Positions 43,593 through 54,574 are shown, counted from the first letter of the stretch. The stretch is DNA of 64,000 nt from Paramyrothecium sp. XJ0827 (GCA_020881915.1 JAJFPB010000006.1:62001-126000), one strand, 5' to 3'. Notes: a model not told the origin generated them from the letters alone. Numbers and translations: made by a program.

Positions 43593-44110
43593 ATGCCTGG
43601 ACAAAAAGACGATGTCGAACCGCAGCCTCGGTCTCCTCCAACCGATGGAGGCCTGACGGCCCCTGAAGCTGGTCACTTGAAAGCTTGCAGCGTGGGTTTG
43701 CTCATATGAAGGGAAACATAGCCCCGGCTGACAGCATCCTAGTATCCGAAATCTCTGATAGTTCCAATGTTTCTGCATTGATGTCTCGAACGATCTTCCT
43801 TTTCGATAAGATGGAACCCACTCCCTCTGCGGTGGAGTATTTGCAGTGGGAGTGGAACCTTGAGTTCATCACTCGGAAAGTCGAAATCCTCGAGTCGATC
43901 GTATACAGACAAACGAGCACAAAGGGCGGAGACGACATTGCGCAGCGACTCAGCCAGCTAGAAACTGTTATAGCTCAACAACTTCAAGCCTTTGAAAGTG
44001 CGCAGGGGCCTCTCTCCGAAGAGTTGAATCAGGATATCGACATGCCTCTTTGGTCTTGGCAACGATACGCCGAGACTAATGCAGACTCTTCCCTCCATCG
44101 CATATTCTAG
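43593..44110 (+). pseudogene. N-terminal part of the same unknown gene family as 4447-5355
   Basis: Candidate exons 43593-43671 and 43743-44110 with a 71-nt intron (GTCACT..ATCCTAG; branch GCTGAC). The protein starts MPGQKDDVEPQPRSPPTDGG, has a coiled-coil-like middle (ITRKVEILESIVYRQ, DDIAQRLSQLETVIAQQLQA), and reaches the motif ELNQDIDMPLWSWQR before a stop at 44108-44110. The equivalent motif begins the 302-codon frame at 5355, so this copy keeps the N-terminal part and has lost the rest. No known domain; function unknown. Confidence 0.45.
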
Positions 44111-45012
44111 GACTCTCGAAATGCACAGGGCAACAACGGCAGCGGTGACAAGACAGACCAAGATTCACTCATAGATATATTAGCCAGCGGGGAGCCAAGG
44201 CGGAGCAGATGATCCCTTCGCTGAAGATTCAAAGGAATAGGTCACAGGAGGCAATACTTAGGGGGCTATGGTCTCATGCCAGCATCAACTAAAGCCTGAT
44301 GGCTAAATAGAAGGGTTACAATAGCTCTATACAGCCACTGCAAGGTTTAACTGGACACTGATCCTTACATCCACCCAGGGCATATGCTAGATCCTAAGTT
44401 CGGCAACTCCGAGGTATCAACTCCTTCGGAAAGTATTAGCTTAACTGGCGAGACGAGACCTAACTATAAGGTAAACTCACGATCAATATTGTAAGAAAAC
44501 TCATAGAAAAGACACTTCTCTGGGAGAGGCCCATCCAGCCAAGCGAGCCTATCTTTCAATAGTTTGGACAACCTTACCGAAATGCCATGGGACGTGTTCT
44601 TCTCATTAGGAGTAGCAGGCACTCTGCTTGCACTACTTGAAAAGCATCTGCGTGGATGCATGGTGTAGTTCACATGCAGACCTTTCGGCGAGAGTTCGAG
44701 AGTAACGTGCTACAAGAGAATTGCGACAAATCCTGGATTGCACTATACTATGCTATTCGAGAAGATTTCAAGCATTATTACGTTTAAAGGCGTTAACTCT
44801 CAAACCGTAGTTGCGATATTTGTTTATGATAAAGGCATTTATTCACCGAAACGCATTTACACATTGAGCTTGTTGTATTCAAAACCACTGTGGCAAGCGA
44901 CTAGAGTGGAAAAGACCGGTAGTTTATTTCATGGTTGGTCTGCAAACCGGTTCTAAATAATATTCAGCAAATTTATACCTGCCGTCTGCCCTACCCTAGA
45001 GTTAATCATTTC
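44111..45012. other. Intergenic, AT-rich, no secure gene
   Basis: A minus-strand frame at 44464-44720 (VTLELSPKGLHVNYTMHPRR) looks protein-like but has no start or family and may be a decayed exon. Confidence 0.35.
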
Positions 45013-45111
45013 ATTGATTGATTGATTGATTGATGTATTTTCCGTCCAGCGGCCTTCAGGCCGCTCAGGTCCCCTATAGGGGCACAGGACGTGCTGAGCT
45101 GCTAGTATCTA
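45013..45111 (-). mobile_element. Solo 3' end of LINE family B
   Basis: About 100 bp nearly identical to the 3' end at 36014-36110. It has a (TGAT)n tail, the palindrome AGCGGCCTTCAGGCCGCT and the second palindrome CCCCTATAGGGG. 5'-truncated. Confidence 0.82.
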
Positions 45112-45133
45112 ATACAGTTCCCTTAAGCGAAAT

Positions 45134-46005
45134 GGCAATTGCTACGTGGGCATCTCGTTTTGCTAAACGGGCATCAGGCTTATGTGGGCATCACCTTTGG
45201 CACACTCTGATTGGTATCGCATTTATAGAGCTAGTCATAGACTCCTGGGATATATACCCTCCGGCTTCCTCCTCGTCTGCCTGTGCGGGCGTACGGTTTT
45301 CGGGAGAAGAGCCTCCAGGCGGTGAGCTGTATAAATGATCGAAAGTTTCTAGGGCCACCGTCGTCAGTCGCTCATTGATGCCAACTGTCTCCCGAACAAG
45401 CTGCAGAGTAGATATGAATTCGCTAGGTAGAGGGGCTGCATTTAGGAGTTGGGGATCAGTATTCTGACGTCCAAACCCGGTCTCAGGAGCTGGTATCTCG
45501 TCCATTAGCCTAGGACCGGTTTCTTCATTGCCACCATTGAAGCAGTTCGAGCTCCCAGCCTGAGGCTGTAGATGTGACTGGTGTCGTCTATGCGAACGCA
45601 GTGAACCTGCTGTTATTGGCGACAGCCCTTCATAAGGTCGTTTCCTGGAGCGGGCGTGGGCTGGCATCGCGATTGAGAAGAGTCAATGCTGAAGCGAAGA
45701 GCTTTATCTTGAAAGAACCGCCAAAATCACCCCATCTCTCGACGCAATCGACTCTTCTACCCCTTTCTTTATCTTTTTCTCCCTTCCCTTTTTTCATCCC
45801 TTTTTACGTCCCCTCACTGCGTGTATCCCTCACTTCATCCCGTACTGTAAAATTGACCAATTAGAAAATAGATACATTGGCAGAATCCGACAGGTATTGA
45901 CTGCACTACCAAAAAGAATTCGAACCAATCAGAGTGTGCCAAAGGTGATGCCCACATAAGCCTGATGCCCGTTTAGCAAAACGTGATGCCCACGTAGCAA
46001 TTGCC
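45134..46005. mobile_element. 872-bp element with 82-bp terminal inverted repeats
   Basis: The left end (45134-45215) and right end (45924-46005) are exact inverted copies apart from one base. Each end starts GGCAATTGCTACGTGGGCAT and contains three GGGCATC motifs spaced about 17-20 bp. The interior holds a minus-strand frame of 158 codons. No target duplication was found, so the superfamily is unassigned. Long ends and small size suggest a non-autonomous DNA transposon. Confidence 0.8.
45191..45667 (-). CDS. Unknown 158-aa protein inside the TIR element
   Basis: Starts MPAHARSRKRPYEGLSPITA with a basic N-terminus that could be a nuclear signal. The middle (FISTLQLVRETVGINERLTT) may be helical, and an acidic segment (PAQADEEEAGGYISQ) precedes an end that lies inside the left inverted repeat. 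No transposase signature is visible. It may be a remnant of a larger element-encoded protein or an accessory protein. Confidence 0.35.
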   Translation of the reverse strand: MPAHARSRKRPYEGLSPITAGSLRSHRRHQSHLQPQAGSSNCFNGGNEETGPRLMDEIPAPETGFGRQNTDPQLLNAAPLPSEFISTLQLVRETVGINERLTTVALETFDHLYSSPPGGSSPENRTPAQADEEEAGGYISQESMTSSINAIPIRVCQR

Positions 46006-46075
46006 TATGTACCGACGCGTTGACTAAGACGTTGTGGGGCGAATACATGGATGTGGCCTACAAGCTGCCAAAGAG

Positions 46076-46800
46076 ATGCGTGCTCCACCCGAAGAACGGG
46101 TAGAAACCCCGCCGTGTCCGTCCATCGTCATCCCGTTCAGTCACGATCCAGATTTCATCGACCGCGAGGCCACCGTCGATCAAGGGACCATCATCGACCA
46201 GGGGACCATCATCAATCAGATCACCCAGAAGTGCAGACGGCCTGGGTCTCGGACAGCGCTCGTGGGACTGGGTGGCGTTGGGTAGGTTAGTCCTCGTACA
46301 GACCGTCTAGTCACTAACGGATGCCAGCAAATCGCAACTCGCCATCGAATATGCTTACCGCATCCGAGAGCAGTCGCCCGAAACATGGGTCTTCTGGATC
46401 CACGCGAGCAACGCCGCCCGCTTCGAGCAGAGCATCCGAGACATTGCTGACTGCGCCAAGATCTATGGACGGCAGAATCCGAAAGCCAACATATTCCAGC
46501 TAGTTCACGGCTGGCTACACGATAAGACGAAGGGACCGTGGATGGTGATACTAGATAACTTGGACAATGCCACTTTCCTGACTTCACCGAGCGGTAGGAG
46601 TGATAGTGGGAGTGATAATGGGAGTGGTGGTGGTGGTAGGAGTGAGTCACAGGCAGGCGAGGCCGAGAACACCGGATCGCGACCGCTTCTATCGTACATC
46701 CCGCATTGCCAGCATGGATCGATCCTTATCACGTCGCGGAATAGGAGCGCGACATTAGAGCTCGTCGAAGAAGCAGACATCGTCGAGGTCGAGTCGATGA
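46076..46800 (+). pseudogene. NB-ARC (NLR-type receptor) fragment
   Basis: Nucleotide-binding domain of a fungal NLR-like protein, the class involved in non-self recognition. Exon 1 (46076-46281) and exon 2 (from 46328) join across a 46-nt intron (GTAGGT, branch CACTAACG, end GCCAG) placed inside the P-loop; splicing gives LVGLGGVGKSQLAIEYAYRI (Walker A). Walker B-like WMVILDNLDNA and sensor-like GSILITSRNRSA follow. A Gly/Ser insertion interrupts the domain. After VEVESMN (about 46800) the sequence switches to antisense paraoxonase-like DNA, so the helical and TPR/ankyrin-type C-terminus is missing. The N-terminal effector domain is also absent: the TIR element ends 70 bp upstream of the first ATG. 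Confidence 0.75.
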
Positions 46801-47232
46801 ATGTCGAACTTGTGTCCACGTCCAGATTTCCATTTTTCGTACCCCTTGTCAGGATTCTTGCGAATCATCCAAATAGTAGACGGCGCGGTACCCTCATCCG
46901 GGTGGTTCAGTAGCTTCATAATCTTTATCTTGTCCGGGAAACCGGCGATAAAGACGTTGCCGTCTACATCGACAGATATATTGTCCAGGCCCATGCTGAG
47001 CTCGATTTTGTCCACGAGGGTGACCTGACCGTTTTCGAGCCTAAAGATTTTGACTGTGCCTGTACCTGTGTCCGACACGAAGTATAGGTTGTCTTGGCCG
47101 CGAGCGCGAGCAACGCCGTTTGCAACGTAAAAGCTCTTTTCGGCGACGTGGTGGCAGCGGCCTGTTTTGGAGTCACAGTATGTGAGGCTGCTGCCGCCAG
47201 TGCAGATGATGGCCTGTATACGGGCTGCGATC
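46790..47232 (-). pseudogene. Paraoxonase/arylesterase-like gene fragment
   Basis: One internal exon of a beta-propeller esterase of the serum paraoxonase type. It begins after an acceptor-like GGTTAG at 47233 and reads YCDSKTGRCHHVAEKSFYVA, then NGVARARGQDNLYFVSDTGT and MGLDNISVDVDGNVFIAGFP, then STIWMIRK. These are the central blades of the family. The usual N-terminal 180 residues and the C-terminal end are both missing: the right flank has no further exon, and the left edge runs into the NB-ARC fragment. It is not functional in this form. Confidence 0.7.
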
Positions 47233-47615
47233 TAACCATTTTGGTTTCCAGTGACTGACCAACAGCATGAGAACAAAGTGCCTGCTTCTTTTGACATAGG
47301 ATTATCACATACTAATAGGTACTTAGCAACAGTCTAGGAGCTAATACTAGTGGCATCCAAGGGTCTCTCCTTGGCTTGATACGACCGTGGTGGCTAAAGT
47401 CTAGCTGGCCATCTCTTGAATACGCCTGGATAAGCCACTAGCTCGGATGGATAATACCACCTTACAGGAGGGCTGTGTTGCTAGGACAGACAGCGGATGC
47501 CTAGACGCGGGGTAACGCAAGCCCAAACAATCCCCACTTTTCCACGAATGCTCTCCTATTGACAATAACCTCAACGCAGTCTCGTTCTCCTGGAGCATTG
47601 ATCGAGGATTCCGCC

Positions 47616-49670
47616 ATGCCAGAAATGGATGACAGGGGTAGTTCTCTGTCCAGCATTGCGCGCCAGCAAAACAACTCTATTGTGTCTCTCCTCATCGACA
47701 TTGTGAGGAACACAGAGAAGACCCACACCAGAGTCTGGAGCTTTCTTCAGAATCTTGAGTGCCTACGCCTCCCGCAGCGCCTAGGTGGACAGGAATTTTG
47801 TGCCAAAGTCAACCGGGAGACGGTCGATGCTAGGCAGTTTCCTCACTATGTGGCCTTGTCGTACACATGGGAACCATCAAAGCACGAACCCAGCTCAGAC
47901 AAGTCCTATCACGTCCAGGAACCGCGCGGCCAGCAGCACAAGCCCTCCGAGGTTCGAGACTGTGTTCTCAACCGCATTTTCAACTATATGCGAAGCATAG
48001 GTGTTCACCTTTTATGGATTGATCGGCACTGCATCGTTCAGGACAGAAAGGGCTGTGAAGATCCTGTCTGCGGACGCCATGAGTGGTGCACCCAAAAGCG
48101 CGAGGGTCTGGCAGTCATGGACCAGATCTACAAACTGAGTGACCATCCTGTTGGGTTGCTAGGAAGGCCGATCAAGTCCGCCTGGGAGCTGAGTCTCCTC
48201 GCAAATATCCTTCTGGGCAGGTTCACCGAAGGCGATGGGGACCGGCTCTGTTTGTCACGCAAGAAAAGCTGGCAGCAGGTGCGTGTAGCCGTCGATCTAC
48301 TGCGCCGAATCACCAGTGACGATTGGTGGACGCGTGGCTGGATTTTCCAGGAGAATTATAAAGGGGGTACCAATATGAAGCTCCTCATCAAACACCCCGC
48401 AAAGCTCGAACATCAGAAGCGGCGGTATCTCAAAGAAGACAAGCGAAACCCCTCTGGTATCCCGGTATTTGGGGAGGTGGATGGCGAGCTGTGTATCCGC
48501 TCAATCGATTTCCATGAGCAGGCCACACGTCTCTGTTTGGCGTGTCGGCAATGCAGCGGCAGATATCGAGGTCCCTCCACTCCAGCGGCAATGGCGAGAA
48601 TGAGCAGGACCATAAGGAGGATACTTCATCGGGCAGGAAAATACACGCTTCTACTCAAATCATCAGAACCATTGACGCCACGGATCGTTACCGACATCGA
48701 CAGGCGACGGATGCAGGAGCACTGGAACAAGCCTGACATTATTGCCAACTGTTGCGGCTACGCAACTCGACTAAACACAGAGCAACTAAAGACACACGAA
48801 GTTAGTCTGAGCTTGTCTATTCTTGCGCAGTGCTTACTCAACGGCGAGGTCCTACATAACGGCCGTCAGCCAGACCCCAAGGCAGCCGACCTGACTGTCC
48901 CGCAATACCTACAGCGAGCTGTTTTCGCTAGCTTCTACAGCAAGACGATCCGACAGAGTCTGACATTTAACAAAAGCTGCCGCTTCTTCAGACCGACCCT
49001 CACTAAAGCCGGTATCCGAACTAGTGGCCATTTGTGGAAGCTCTGCAAGACCATCGATACCAGCGGCTGGCCGGACGGCGACATGTGGGTGGATGACCTT
49101 GACGGGAAACTCCAGCCAATTCAGCGAAGGCGGCTTGCATATTTTGTGGAGGTGCTAGAAGAGGAGGGCCATCGAGATCTTGTCACCGCTTTCAGTGCCT
49201 ACCTCTCGAAGGACGCGCGACGTGCCAATATCCCGTACGGATGCCTGTCGTTTACGGAGCGTTACATGCTCACTATGGCAGGGGAGCTCGACCGCGCAAT
49301 TGAACAGGGTGACCAGCTGATACTCGGATGTCTTTGGAACCTATACAGCTCTTACAGCCCCTACATGGCCGTCTTCATCTGGAAGGACAGGAGCGCGAAA
49401 TCATTCACAAGGGGGAGCTATGGTATTAGAGATGCCTTTGCATTCACGGCCTCCTGCCCGGAAAAGAGCTCTGATGAATTTGACCTCAATGATCTCGACC
49501 GACATGTCTCCTTTGAGGTCGACATCGATGGGCTCGTTCAAGATCACAACGAGCTAGTCCCAAAGCTGAAAATCAGGCGGTGGCTTCCAGGGCTGTGTTT
49601 CTTTGAGGGGGAGGGAAGAGATAAGGCTTTGTTTCCGTGGCCGAGCGATTTGAAGAGAATCATCCCCTGA
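47616..49670 (+). CDS. HET-domain (heterokaryon incompatibility) protein
   Basis: 684 aa, no introns, start at ATG 47616 (MPEMDDRG, context gccATGc); the frame is open further up but only from a TTG. The HET domain covers about residues 75-260: YVALSYTWEPS, IFNYMRSIGVHLLWIDRHCI, MDQIYKLSDHPVGLLG and DDWWTRGWIFQENY are its standard blocks. The remaining 400 residues have no known domain. HET proteins trigger cell death after fusion of incompatible hyphae. It lies 800 bp downstream of the NB-ARC fragment on the same strand. One departure from the usual motif is IDRHCIVQD, where most family members have a D-x-x-CI-x-Q-D form (IDALCINQ-like). Confidence 0.88.
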   Translation: MPEMDDRGSSLSSIARQQNNSIVSLLIDIVRNTEKTHTRVWSFLQNLECLRLPQRLGGQEFCAKVNRETVDARQFPHYVALSYTWEPSKHEPSSDKSYHVQEPRGQQHKPSEVRDCVLNRIFNYMRSIGVHLLWIDRHCIVQDRKGCEDPVCGRHEWCTQKREGLAVMDQIYKLSDHPVGLLGRPIKSAWELSLLANILLGRFTEGDGDRLCLSRKKSWQQVRVAVDLLRRITSDDWWTRGWIFQENYKGGTNMKLLIKHPAKLEHQKRRYLKEDKRNPSGIPVFGEVDGELCIRSIDFHEQATRLCLACRQCSGRYRGPSTPAAMARMSRTIRRILHRAGKYTLLLKSSEPLTPRIVTDIDRRRMQEHWNKPDIIANCCGYATRLNTEQLKTHEVSLSLSILAQCLLNGEVLHNGRQPDPKAADLTVPQYLQRAVFASFYSKTIRQSLTFNKSCRFFRPTLTKAGIRTSGHLWKLCKTIDTSGWPDGDMWVDDLDGKLQPIQRRRLAYFVEVLEEEGHRDLVTAFSAYLSKDARRANIPYGCLSFTERYMLTMAGELDRAIEQGDQLILGCLWNLYSSYSPYMAVFIWKDRSAKSFTRGSYGIRDAFAFTASCPEKSSDEFDLNDLDRHVSFEVDIDGLVQDHNELVPKLKIRRWLPGLCFFEGEGRDKALFPWPSDLKRIIP

Positions 49671-49676
49671 AAGACT

Positions 49677-49908
49677 GCGCCTTACAGTCAGCAAGAGACA
49701 CCTGCGGATCGACCTTGGCACTCGGCCGTTACGGCACGGTCTGTTGCGGTCGGGTAAAGTTATTCAGACGTGGTTAGCCCACGCTGTCTGTACATGGATG
49801 ACCGTCGCCATCCTTGGCATCATGGTTGTCTTTATAGTTGCTTCCTTCTTTATTGAGTGGCCTTATTTACCCGTCGACCCGAGCACTGTGGCTGAGCCGA
49901 TGCATTAA
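49677..49908 (+). pseudogene. Fragment of a fungal membrane protein
   Basis: A frame open from just after the HET stop contains one hydrophobic helix (TVAILGIMVVFIVASFF) followed by IEWPYLPVDPSTVAE. The block PFLPVDPxTVA after a membrane helix occurs in large fungal transmembrane proteins (DUF3433-like). It ends at a TAA, and the continuation is not recognisable. No start codon with context. A truncated remnant. Confidence 0.35.
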
Positions 49909-50917
49909 GGAGCAGGCAGTTAAGCTCGGTGTAGCACATCCAGCCTATCGTGATGATGCTGCAGCATTAGCTTGGTGGGAATCCGAGTTGGATGTTACCG
50001 ATGTTGGTGATCTCGTTTTGGACGAGTTCGCTAGAAATAACGAGAGGACCAGTATGCTCCCCAGGTAGGCCATCGATTTCATATCGTAGGTAGGAATTGA
50101 ATGATGTTATGAATACAATATTTTGCGTGTTGGATCAGGTTTAAGAACCTAAACCAATCATAGTATGAGAAGCTGTGGAGCTTGGCTATGGGCCCTTCAA
50201 CCATCCATGCCAGCACTCCGATGCTAGCCGGATCCACTTGTTTTGTTGATTTAAAGGTACTGATCGACCTAGCAATGTTGAATGTATCGGCCTTCCATGG
50301 CCACCACAGGGTTGATAATGACCTGCCAGTAATAAATGCAGAATGTGGGACCTATATGAGTATTTATGCTTGCCCAGAGTAACGGGAGCACCGTGGTGGT
50401 GATTTTATGACATTGTCGCTGAACGTCGCAGAATGGAGGCTCTATGTCTACCGTACGATTACGCTCCAGCGCCAGGATAATTTCTTGGTTGAAAAATATC
50501 AGGGAGATACAGGGGTAGTTGAGTGATAGATTTCAGGCGTTTTCAAGCAAGTGCAGTGCTGTGGGCGAAGTCAAGATTAAGTTAAAGACCAAGTACCTGC
50601 ATTTTGGCTCGCTACGCCGTGTGGCTCGTCACACAGTGATGGATGTTATTATTCTTGGACCGCTGCTTCGAATATTGCTAGCGTCAGGAGAGTCTCTGCA
50701 GGTTCAGGCTGCCTTGGTGCCAATGAAGTCAGTGATCTTATCTCCTTGAGCGCGTAAGGGTAATGAATGAACAGGGTCTGGTGTACTCAGATAATTCACT
50801 ATATAAATGAGGACCATGACCCTCCAACCTTTCGCTTCATGGAACTAATGCGGTTGACCATAAGAGTTCAACTCTAACGCCAGCTACACTGAGGCTGCTT
50901 ATGGCCGAAACTGCCTG
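49909..50917. other. Intergenic, nothing recognised
   Basis: No supported frame. A TATATAAATG box near 50808 is not followed by a gene. Confidence 0.45.
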
Positions 50918-51280
50918 CTAAGTAGCATTGGCGCCAGGAGTTTTCTCATCGGTGGGAGACTCATCCAGCCTTGCCATCTCCCACTGCAAAGCACTATCCT
51001 CCCTGCGCCTATACACGAGTATGAAATAAAGACTAGTGGCGCCTATCATGAAGCTAGATACGATCCAAGCAAAGATGAGGAAGTTCCTCCCCCTCTCCCC
51101 GTGGATACCGATTTTCTCCCCGATTCCATTAAGCGCATTGATGCCACGGGTCAGGGCGACGGTAACGATAATGCTAGCGACAGTGCTGCTAAGTATAGCT
51201 AAGGTAGAGCTTACTAGGTTCACAACCATAAGCTTTGACGCCGGTATGAGGAATGCAGCAACGTTGGTGATGATGCTCAG
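50918..51280 (-). pseudogene. SUR7/PalI-like membrane protein fragment
   Basis: The C-terminal half of a small tetraspan membrane protein. Two hydrophobic helices flank the conserved loop NGIGEKIGIHGERGRNFLIF, which matches the loop of fungal SUR7/PalI-family proteins, and the tail ends in charged residues. The frame is open from LSIITNVAAFLIPAS (51280) but there is no start; upstream is a low-complexity A/T run (51294-51356). The N-terminal helices and the cysteine-containing loop are missing. Confidence 0.55.
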
Positions 51281-51484
51281 TACATAGGGGCAATTTTTTT
51301 GTTTCTAGAAAAAAAAAAATTAACAACAATAATAATGACAGAAAGGGTTTTTTTTTCAGACGTAACCACTTCCCTTCTCCCGTACACTGCCAGCAAGTCT
51401 CGTTCCGAAAGGTCTGATGGCGGCCCGTAGGGGCCGGTCTCCTGTGTTAGTCCTGCAGGCCACTCTGAACTGCCCAGCGGCAAT

Positions 51485-51547
51485 GAGCCACACAGAGCAA
51501 CGAGCCACACAGAGCAACGAGCCACACAGAGCAACGAGCCACACAGC
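51485..51547. repeat. 17-bp tandem repeat, 3.7 copies
   Basis: Unit GAGCCACACAGAGCAAC, exact, about 210 bp upstream of the second Zn2Cys6 gene and so within its probable promoter. Confidence 0.9.
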
Positions 51548-51760
51548 CCCGTCTTCCTTCATTGCCCGAGCAAGGATCGACTACTGTTTCGGACCGGATT
51601 AATTCGATCGGATCCATGCCCCGTACCTCTCAGGTTTTGCATATCGATAACGTCACCAGCTCTGAAGTACAAACAGACGGAGTGGAGTCCGACCGAAGCT
51701 GCATCCAAATCGAACTCTTACGCTCCCCTACCGTTGCCGATAATCTTAGGCTCAGAAAAG

Positions 51761-54497
51761 ATGTTTGTGCCGTTCCCTGAAGACGGAAGGCTACGGCCAC
51801 TGCTTGCGAAGCCTCCAGCTTCAACATTAGCTCCCGCAACTCCCGCACCTGGCACAAAATTGCCACTTCGAAGGCCGCTGACCAAAGTGGCCTGTGAACC
51901 CTGCCGCAAACGCAAGTCGAAGGTATGTTGAATACATGTAGGCAAGACCACGAAAATCTAAGTGCTCGTAGTGTACGGGCGAGAGACCTCTATGCAGCCT
52001 CTGCCGGAAGCGGGCCACCAAGTGCAGATATATAGCGAGTTCCTTAGAAACCCACTCTCAGGCGCTGCGACGAAGGTATAGTGAGATGCTCCAACAACGA
52101 GAGCAGGTGTCACCTCATGAACAGCTTACTAGTCTGTTGAGGTCCCTCCCAGAGAGGGAGTCGCTTGTGATTGTTCGCAGGCTCAATGCTGGACATAGCG
52201 TTGAAGCGATATTAAGCCAGGTAAGGCACGGCAACTTACTCTTACAAATCCACCTAGTGCCTGAAACGCGGCCATGGTATGAATTGTCTCGATGCTCCAA
52301 GTGTGAGAAATCGGAAGTCAAGTCATGTACCCACCGGGATGAACCTGTCCAAGATATGGCTATCGAGGTGTTGAATATCTTAAAGACTCTTCCAGATAAC
52401 CAAACTCGTCAACTCCTGACCACCCTGAAAACAACAAAGGGGCGAGAAGCGGCTCTCTCCTTAGGATCAAACCGAGACCCATGTGACCGGTCACATCATT
52501 CCGGAAGTCCAGCACAGGAATTCAGATTGGCCCGCAGTTTCGAAGACGAGCTAGCAGAGGGATATCCTGTCGCATATCCCAAATTTTCACCGATATCTAT
52601 TACGACACTGAGGGCGAGCGGTCTGCTGAAGCCTAGGGAGAGCAAAGTGCGGCGGTTTGCGGGAAATGCGTAAGCACATTCATCAGGTCGATATATGACA
52701 AGGTGTCTCACGGCTATTACAGGGATGAAGAGAGAAAATGTCAACCGACTCAGACAGGCGGCAGTGCTGGGGATCGTGAGAAAGGTCATGGTTCAAAAAG
52801 CCAACCTACGGATAGAGATCGGCATCCTCTGGATGTTGGAGAGCGACGCACAACACCAATGGAGGATTTCTGCGATCGGCGCCTTGGAGACTTGAATATC
52901 TCTCGTTGGACCAATGTGCCCATCAACAATGCATTTGCCGCGCGTGTGATCTCGCTCTATCTCAAGACTGACCATCCTCTCTTGGGTATATTCGACCCTT
53001 ACCTTTTTGTCGATGACTTAGTCGATGGAGGCAACAGTTATTGCTCCTCGTTTCTCATTAACACCTTGATGTTTCTCGGATGTGTAAGTAATACTTGTGG
53101 GGCCTTTCCTTGTGCTGATACTTACCAATTCACCAACAGCAGATGTACACTGCGTTAGACAAAGACGCTAGTCGGTACGTCGACAGTTTTTGGAGAGAGA
53201 CAGAAGACCTCTACGCGGCCGAGCGATGGAACGACTCATCGCTCAATATGGCTGCACTTGTATTGAGAAGTATATCCCTTATGTGCCAAGCGAGGGATCA
53301 TGGCGTGGTGCAATCGGCTAAGAGCGCCATGACAATGGGCGCTCGCCTAGGTTTCCTCAAGGAGGGGAAGCCTTCCTCGATGGACCCGGAAGAATTATTG
53401 GACAACAATGCACGGATGAATGCTTACACAACGTGGGGAGCTTTTTGTTGGGATGTGTAAGTTCGTTCGCGAACCTATATTATGCTTCCTGCCACTAATA
53501 TGATGCTAGGATTATAACGCTCTTCTACCGACAGCCTCAAGTTGAAGTCACTAATCTTTCGCCTACCCTGCCGATTCCTAAGAACCGATTCCTTCTTACC
53601 ATGCATCATGAAGCGGACGACATGATGGGTGAAGTCTTTCCTTCAATATGTCAATTCTGGTCACTTGTCTATGATGGACTCTGGATCTACTACCGTTCGC
53701 AACCAGGCGCCCCATCCGATGTCTGGCGACCAATTCTTGCTGAACACAAGTTTCGTGAACTTATAGCGTGGGCCAACCGCGTCCCACTTTCGCTTCGTCG
53801 AGCAGAAACGAGCGGTCCGCATGTTCCTGTGTGTCAGTATGTTACATCCTCCTGTAATTAGTAGTTGTTGGGGTTGGAGACTTTACTATATAAAGTATCT
53901 CTGCTAACCTGACCTAGTATATGGCTCCATGCTGCCTTATTGGACATCGTTCGAACATTTGTCGGCTCACAAGCCACCAAGCCCTGGGGGAGCTTCACCG
54001 CAAGCGATAGCTCTGCTGATGCCGCATATAAGGCGTCGGTCAACCAGCTAAAGCGGCTTATTCTCGACTATCGCGCTAATTATGAGACATCTACATATTC
54101 TATCCTCTGGCATACAGGGCTACTATACCTCATCAATGCGTTGCTCGAGAGCCCACGAGATCCAGAATGGCATTTATATTTTCTGCTTTGTATATATGGA
54201 TATCAAAGTTTGTGTGGGCCGTACCGCATAACCGAGTCCATAGGAAAGAGCTTACTGGCTATGGCTTTGCGCGATACGGACTTGCCCGCAGCAGAGGCAA
54301 GGGAGATCCTGACACAGTTGCAGCGTGGAGAGCTGGCAGAAATCAATGATATACAATCTGCAACCTTCATGGCGGATCTTACATTGGCCAACGTAGATCC
54401 GAGAAGCGCTCAAGTCGAGAACATGGCGGAAGAGTTTGAGGCTATGGCTCTATTCAATGAGATCATAGAGCGAAACCGTATGGCCTTTTCAGAATAG
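51761..54497 (+). CDS. Zn2Cys6 transcription factor with fungal middle-homology domain
   Basis: Nuclear regulator, targets unknown. Six exons: 51761-51922, 51972-52669, 52723-53083, 53140-53456, 53510-53836 and 53918-54497, giving 814 aa; introns are 49, 53, 56, 53 and 81 nt, all GT..AG and frame-preserving. Splicing of intron 1 completes the cluster CEPCRKRKSK, then CTGERPLCSLCRKRATKC (C-x2-C-x6-C-x6-C-x2-C-x6-C). A region typical of this subfamily follows (HGNLLLQIHLVPETRPWYEL). The fungal_trans domain includes HPLLGIFDPYLFVDDLV, CQMYTALDKDAS, MGARLGFLKEG and TTWGAFCWDVIITLFYRQPQ. It is the best-preserved large gene in the window and has the same first-intron position as the factor at 13720. 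Confidence 0.9.
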
Positions 54498-54574
54498 ACA
54501 TACTGGCGTCTGTAAAGAAGATACGAATGAATGATAATTTATCTCCTTGAGTGCTGATAGCCATGTAAGATGTA

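Noticed and set aside
43308..43778. 156-codon minus-strand frame over the 14-3-3 fragment
   Set aside because: Wrong frame; the 14-3-3 residues are read in the neighbouring frame (43315-43503).
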